A stretch of DNA of 64,000 nt, taken from positions 1-64,000 of the forward strand of contig CAUJNA010000196.1 in assembly GCA_963377175.1 (NCBI GenBank). The letters are read 5' to 3'. Positions 58,319 through 64,000 of this stretch are shown piece after piece (position 1 is the stretch's first letter; each line of letters begins with the position of its first letter). This DNA is from Effrenium voratum (Eukaryota > Sar > Dinophyceae > Suessiales > Symbiodiniaceae). The notes under the pieces are model-generated. The model was not told the origin of the DNA, made no database searches, and worked only from the letters and a program-made list of their open reading frames with translations. Both the position numbers and the translations under genes were made by a program.

Positions 58319-58444
58319 CTTGGAGGATGGATTTGAGAATAATTATTAACCCACATCTGGGGGTTAAATTCATATTTTCTGACCACCAGTCGAGCCGGCA
58401 GAGCCGGTCGGAAGGTTCTAAGATGTAAAACAACAGCGCGCTCT

Positions 58445-58800
58445 CTCTTCTTCCTCTCTTTCTCATTGTCATTCCATTTCTTCTCGTTCTCATTGTCTTT
58501 CCTTTCTTTATCTTGCTCTTTCTCTTTATCTGATCTTCTCTTTCCTTTCTTGTCTTTTTATCTTTGCTTTTCTCTTTTTCTTTCCTCTTTGTCTTTCTCT
58601 TCTAGTTTTCCTTTTTTTACTTTTTTCTCTCTCTCTCTCTCTCTTTCTTGTATTTTTCCCTTATCTTCTCTTTCCTTCCTTGCATCCTTCGTTGTTTCTT
58701 CCGTTTATCGCTTTCTCTTCGCTTTCATTTCTCGATCTGTTTCTCTTCCTTCCCTTTTATCTATCTACCCATTTATTCTAATCTAACTTTCCTTCTCCTC
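58445..58800. repeat. CT-rich pyrimidine tract
   Basis: About 350 bp of TTTCTC/CTTTC sequence on the plus strand, purine-rich on the sense strand of the host gene. The Ser/Phe/Leu-rich open frame is an artefact. Confidence 0.85.
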
Positions 58801-59008
58801 TCGCTCTCATCTACTTGCAAACGACAGCTAGCCTTGACTTAGCGCCAGCACTACGGAAGTTTCACATGATCAGCATTTCTCCACCTAAAATAGAGTATTA
58901 GAGGATATTTCTGGAGGGCATTGCAGGATTGGCCATCCTGGTCCAACCCCTCCCCCGTCCCCAACAGCATGAACACGGTTTCAGGCATGTGTTCACCCTC
59001 TTAGCTTG

Positions 59009-59056
59009 CACGCACACACACACAGAGACACACAGAGACACACACACACACACACA
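59009..59056. repeat. (CA)n-type microsatellite
   Basis: CACACA runs with AGAGACACA interruptions. Confidence 0.85.
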
Positions 59057-61198
59057 AGCGCGCACAAGCGCAGCACGACAAGAAACAACAATCAGCAAAA
59101 GCAGCGGCTCTAGTGACGGTGTTCCTTTTGGCTTCGCCAAAAAAAGAAGCATCTTTAAAAGTTTCTCTTTGTTGGTTTCCCGTGTTTGGTTCCCTTTGTT
59201 GGTTTCCCTTTAAAAACAAAAGAATACTGAGCCTCAAAAAGGACACACACCCTATGGTTGTCCGTTTGTTGCTTGCGTGAACTCAGAGTCGCCTGTCCCT
59301 CTCACATCAGGCACTCGTCTGAGGCCAGTGCTGGGCTCAATGAAGTGCCTCTCCTCGCCTGCGAAGCCGTCGGCTTCGTGGCCGGGCGGAAACTTGGCCT
59401 CGATATCTGGCGTCTGACTTGAGATTACCAGGATTACCGAATCGCCTCAAGTCAAAACGGGTGGTGCAGCTGTCTTTTGCCCTCCTTGGCTTCTTGCGCC
59501 GGGAAGAAATCATGGAGTTGGTCTGGGGGGTAAGTCGCTCAAAGGACCTAGCGCTACATCCACCTCCAGGGCTCGACAAACGGCCCTGCCTAGCTGCGCT
59601 GCGACCTGAGCCCGAGCTCAGAGGACACCAGCACCCAGAGCAGAGGGGGGGTGGGGGGGTGCGGAATGCGCATCTTCCAGGGACAGACCCTTCCAAACCC
59701 CTTCTGTTGCCGCCTTACCGCTTTCTTATGGGTCAAAGGCGGCAAAAGGAGCCTTTCGGAATCCAGGTGACTAGTGTCCGCAGCCTGTCGGAATCCACTG
59801 GCCCCCTGGCTCGAGGCGGAGTCGGGACCCGGGCGGCTTGAGAATGCAGCGCTGCCGCAGCATCGTGGCTGTGCTCCTAGCCGCTGGGCCAAGCCGCACG
59901 GCCAAACCGCGGCTTTTTTGGGCTGCGAGAAGCGGAGGATCGGATCTTTTCAGAAACCTTGGAACAACCCCCAAACTTGCGTAAACCTTGGTCTTTTGGG
60001 AAAGGTTCAAGAATCTAGGGGTTGATTCCAACCACCCAAAAAGGGCTTCAAACGAATACGACCAAAGATGCGGAAGAAAGGAAATAGCAGGGAGTCTCTC
60101 CTGCAGCTCGGCCAGGCACCGCTGAGCTCGCGCCACCTCGACAAAGGGTTTGGCTGTTTTTTTGCCCCGTCTCCTTTGGTTGGCTTGGGAGACCAAAAGG
60201 AGAATCACCCAAAATTGACTCTTTTGGGCTGGGCCCTGCCCAAAATAAGGACTGAACTTGACTCCTATCTTCCAGGTCATCAAAAGTTGATCGCACCTGG
60301 AAAATAGAGCACATGATTCTATGTTGTTCCAACACGGGCTGTCCGCTGGTTCCATGTGGGTGTGTCAGCTTAAAAAAAATGGAGTTCCTTTTGGTTCCCC
60401 TTAAAGGGCCATATTGGCCTCCTTCCGAGCTGCACACCAATGGAGATCATTTTTTTGCAAGGCTCCCAGAGCTGACCTCCCAAGCCCAAGTTGGTGCAAT
60501 CGCAGCCACTAAGTTCTGCAAGGATGGTGCAAGGGCCACATGGGTGTTGTGAAGCTATGAGGCTGGTTTAAATGGAAACCAACAGAACAGGCACCATTTC
60601 AGGGGTCCCCGAAATTGACACGCACAAACAAACAAACACGTGTTTTTTAGTAAATATTTATAAAGTTATAACAAATGTCAGGGCTTCAACGAGCCAGAGC
60701 GAGCGCCACTTGCTCCAAGGCAGCACCCATCTCTCCCCTCCCCTCCCCACCTGCCCGACGCGCACAGTGTACAGCCTTGCGTCGGGCGAACGAACCAAAC
60801 CAGCGGCAGCTTTTGATCACTCCTCGTCCAAAAAGGGAGGGCAAGACGAACAAAACTGCCCCCCCCTGAAACATCCAAAAAGGGAGAGCCAGAACCCCCC
60901 CCCCCCGCACATCCAAGCAGGGAGGGCAAGACAAAACTGGCCCCACAGCCACCTCGGCTCTTCGGCTGCTGCCTTTGCCTTGCCAAGGAGCAAGCCGCCT
61001 GCCACCAGCTCCCAAAGCCTGGCTGGGCTGGCCATCACCCCCCCTCTGGCGCGGTTTGGATGCGGGGATCGAATCCAACCAACAGTCCAATCCAAGGCAC
61101 CAACCAAAGGTTACCTGATTACCTTTTCATCATGCAGGTCAGAGGAAATGGTGTTCCAGGTAGGTTGGTTATACAACAAATCTGATTTACGATTTGGG

Positions 61199-61302
61199 TG
61201 CGGGTCAAACTTAGGCACCAGGATATGGACCACAGGTTTTAGCCCTTGGTTCCATTTACCAGGGCAACACATTTTGGGTACCCTTTTTTGACCCACTGCC
61301 AT
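61199..61302. repeat. MITE-like element of the GTGGGTCAAAAT family
   Basis: Left end GTGCGGGTCAAACTT, right end TTTTTTGACCCAC. The interior CCATTTACCAGGGCAAC is shared with the half copy near 6.2 kb. Confidence 0.6.
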
Positions 61303-61847
61303 TTACCAGTGGTGTCCTGCAAAACCATTGAAACAAATGCAGCCGCACAATTGGCATATCTTGATGTATCATCAAGGCCTTCTTTCCCTAGAATGACGAT
61401 GAAAATGATGATGATGGACATGATGACGGACATGATGATGAACATGATGATAGAATGATGATGGAGAAGCCCACCTCTCCTGCAAATCACGACCACAAAC
61501 GAGCGCGTTTCTTTAGAGCTGCCCAGCTGCGCTTAAGAACCGCCCTGCCAAACGCCAACCGGGCACTAGGGAGAGAAGAGACCCTCCGCCTGGCGAGGTC
61601 CGCCGCAACAAGGCGCCTTGGTGGCTGATGAGCAGGCGAGACCGCTGATGTTCTGGGCATGAATGGTACGAGTCGAAAGGGACGTTGGGGATTTTCAGGT
61701 CATCCCCAGTCTCAACACCAAGCACGTTGGATAGCGGGGGGTGTACAATTGAATTGGGACTGAATAGAGCCAATGCTGCCTTTTGCAATCTTTTGCAGTG
61801 CTTTAGACAAATTCTTCACAACACCCCCCCAACGACCCCAGGCCAAA

Positions 61848-62046
61848 CAACCAACCAACCCACCAACCAGCCAACTGACTAAACAATAAACTAACTAACT
61901 AACTGACTGACTGACTCACTCACTAACTAAGTAACCAACCAACCAACCAACCAACCAACCAACCAACCAACCAACCAACCAACCAACCAACCAACCCAAC
62001 CAATCAACCAATGGACCACCCAACCAAACCAAACAAACAATGAAAC
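61848..62046. repeat. (CCAA)n and (ACTG/ACTA)n microsatellite
   Basis: About 18 consecutive AACC tetranucleotides preceded by CTAA/CTGA units. Confidence 0.9.
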
Positions 62047-62559
62047 AAACTCCACTCTGACCAGATCTGGGCCCCCCGCGGACTGACCTCCTGGATGCTG
62101 CTAGAAGGCCTCAAAGCAATGCCATGTCTGAACCGGCAACACGCGACATGAAAGCATAGGCATGTAAATGGTCACTCCGCGCGAAACATACGTAAATATA
62201 CAAATATTCATAGATATGTGCTGTGCATATATTCAGGCAAACTTGTGCTGATGCACGATGTACTGGCATGTGTACATATTGCACCATCAATTCTGGCCTG
62301 TAAAGCAACCAGAATGCTTGCCAACGCACTGTCACGCGCGTGGTAGTGTGGTCAGCCCGCCTGGCGCCTTGAGGTGTGTATCTTCTGTATGTCAGTAGTG
62401 GCGCTCTCCGGAATCTGGCAACCTGAAACAATGGATCCGCAATCGATAAATTTCATCAAGTGGCCGTTGCCCCATTCTGCAACGTAGGCCTGCGTAAGTT
62501 GCCAACTTGGCTCGGAAACTGTTGCACATGCGCCCGTTCTCACGCGCACCTCCGTACTC

Positions 62560-63187
62560 GCACAAACACAAACACACACGCACACACAGAGTCAGAGACT
62601 AAGAAAAAAGAGAGAAAACAAAAACACACACACACAGACACAATGACACAATAACACAATCATACGCACTCACGCACGCACGCACGCACGCACGGGGACA
62701 CACAAACGTACACACACACACACGCATTAAGACACACAAACGTACACACAGACACGCACGAACAGAGACACACACGGATATACAACACACAGAGACGTAG
62801 ACAGATCCACACGTACACGCACACACAGACACAGACACAAACACAAACCCAGACACAGACACAGACACAAACACAGACACAAACACAGACACAAACACAG
62901 ACACGCACACACACACAGACACACACACACACAGACACACACACACACACACACACATACACACACACAGACACACACACAGACACACACAGACGCACAC
63001 AGACACACACAGACACACAAAGACACACACACACACAGACACACACAAACACACACAGACACACAGACACACAGACACACACAGACACACAAAGACACAC
63101 ACACACAGACACACAAACACACACAGACACACAGACACAGACACAGACACAGACACAGACACAGACACAGACACAGACACAGACACA

Positions 63188-63258
<71 letters not shown>

Positions 63259-63335
63259 AGACACAGACACAGACACAGACACAGACACAGACACAGACAC
63301 AGACACAGACACAGACTCAGACTCAGACTCACACT
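62560..63335. repeat. CA/CACAGA-rich simple-sequence tract
   Basis: Nearly 800 bp of (CA)n and (CACAGA)n variants. Cys/Val/Ser open frames of up to 237 codons on the minus strand come from the repeat and are not genes. Confidence 0.95.
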
Positions 63336-64000
63336 ACACAACACCCACATCCGTTTCCAGATGTTCTGCTGGCCAGCCCGCCCGCGCTGGGATCTCCCGC
63401 TCCTCCGCCATGAGGGCACTAACCAGGCTGTTGAAGCCTGGAGCTGGGAGCGGTGCGAAGAATTGCTCGGGCTACAAGTAACTCACTTCCTGAGTGGATG
63501 GGCCAAAACAAGCTCCCAAACAGTTGATTTACCACTGCCCTGACCTTCCCAAAAGCCTTCAAGTGCAGGAAACTCGGGAAGTGAGGCCAAGAGTCTCTTA
63601 TATGTCACTTTTCGCAGGTTAAGCAACTGATTGACACGTGGGGCGAGGCCAACACGAATTCAAGCAGACCATTGGATGCCTGAGCGAAGCATGCAGGGCA
63701 TCAGCTGGAGTCGGGAAGTCGGCTGGAAGCGGCTCTCAGTCTCGTTTGGGGCTGTTCAAAATCTAGGTCCTCCAGTAGAGAGGTTAGAATAAGGCGACCA
63801 ACTTTTTTCTGCAGCCCCAAAAAAGGGTAAGAGGGCACTACGGCCAAACCTAGAAATGGAGGCTTGGCCAATCCGACTTTCCATCCCTTCCCACTGCAAA
63901 GGTGACCATCCCTTCCTTGCGTAACCCGAGGCAAAACACTAAGGATTACATTTTGAACAGCCCAGACTGTGCCTCCCGAAACGCCATCTTGCCAATTCGC

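Larger units (their letters stand above)
58319..64000 (-). other. Upstream host gene region with weak exon candidates
   Basis: No exon here is certain. Protein-like minus-strand segments are VEVARAQRCLAELQ near 60.13 kb, VAAQLGRAVCRALEVDVALG near 59.58 kb, ARLAFGRAVLKRSWAALKK near 61.53 kb, and GFNSLVSALMAEEREIPARA near 63.40 kb. They have AG|G-like starts but no family match that I can state. The rest is repeats (see neighbouring entries). Confidence 0.35.

Noticed and set aside
62599..63419. Cys/Val/Ser-rich proteins of 196-237 residues
   Set aside because: They are translations of (CA)n and (CACAGA)n repeats.

Overview
The window reads as nuclear DNA of a dinoflagellate, most likely a Symbiodiniaceae-type alga. 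The evidence is tiny exons with GC or GT donors and AG|G acceptors, abundant microsatellites, TTTAGGG-like telomeric words, and the dinoflagellate-style retroelement and transposon proteins described below. No bacterial features (operons, ribosome binding sites, tRNA, rRNA, CRISPR) were seen.

Backbone: the minus strand carries one huge, intron-rich host gene that runs off the left edge. Conserved micro-exons between about 58.3 kb and position 1 follow, in order, the layout I recall for the DUF3638/DUF3645 family of giant P-loop proteins (SecA-like motif I MGEGKTT in the 48.8 kb exon, motif II DEVD across the 42.7/42.2 kb exons, AVPFVGK|DTPS at the left edge). Intron phases join cleanly along most of the chain. 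Everything else sits in its introns: a 7.7 kb satellite of about 41-bp units (49.7-57.4 kb), foldback/MITE-like repeats, microsatellites, and a 31 kb composite mobile element.

Composite element (8.265-39.315 kb, plus orientation): two identical ~350-bp direct repeats, each with a perfect H-type pseudoknot, bound a Penelope-like retroelement inserted in a (TG)n tract. Its ORF2 has an N-terminal GIY-YIG nuclease, a Cys/His motif and a C-terminal reverse transcriptase (permuted, Naiad/Chlamys-like order). Around it are an RS-rich ORF1 and at least eight more ORFs, including four tandem paralogues sharing an undescribed W-R-I-Y / REW / RDW signature.

Nested element (12.453-31.283 kb): ORF2 is split, in frame, by an 18.8 kb DNA transposon with short inverted termini and subterminal ATCTC-type repeats. 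All its genes are on the minus strand: a probable DDE transposase in several exons, a C5-methyltransferase-like protein with a frameshift, a RING protein, an RS protein, a kinase-like protein, a dual-specificity-type phosphatase, a KRPAA-rich protein and two related small Cys-rich proteins. A CACACTG-centred word recurs about 18 times in this element, inside and outside genes and in all reading frames.

So the order of events is: host intron, then recent retroelement insertion (identical repeats), then transposon insertion that broke the retroelement's polymerase gene. All exon joins and functions are inferred from sequence reading alone.
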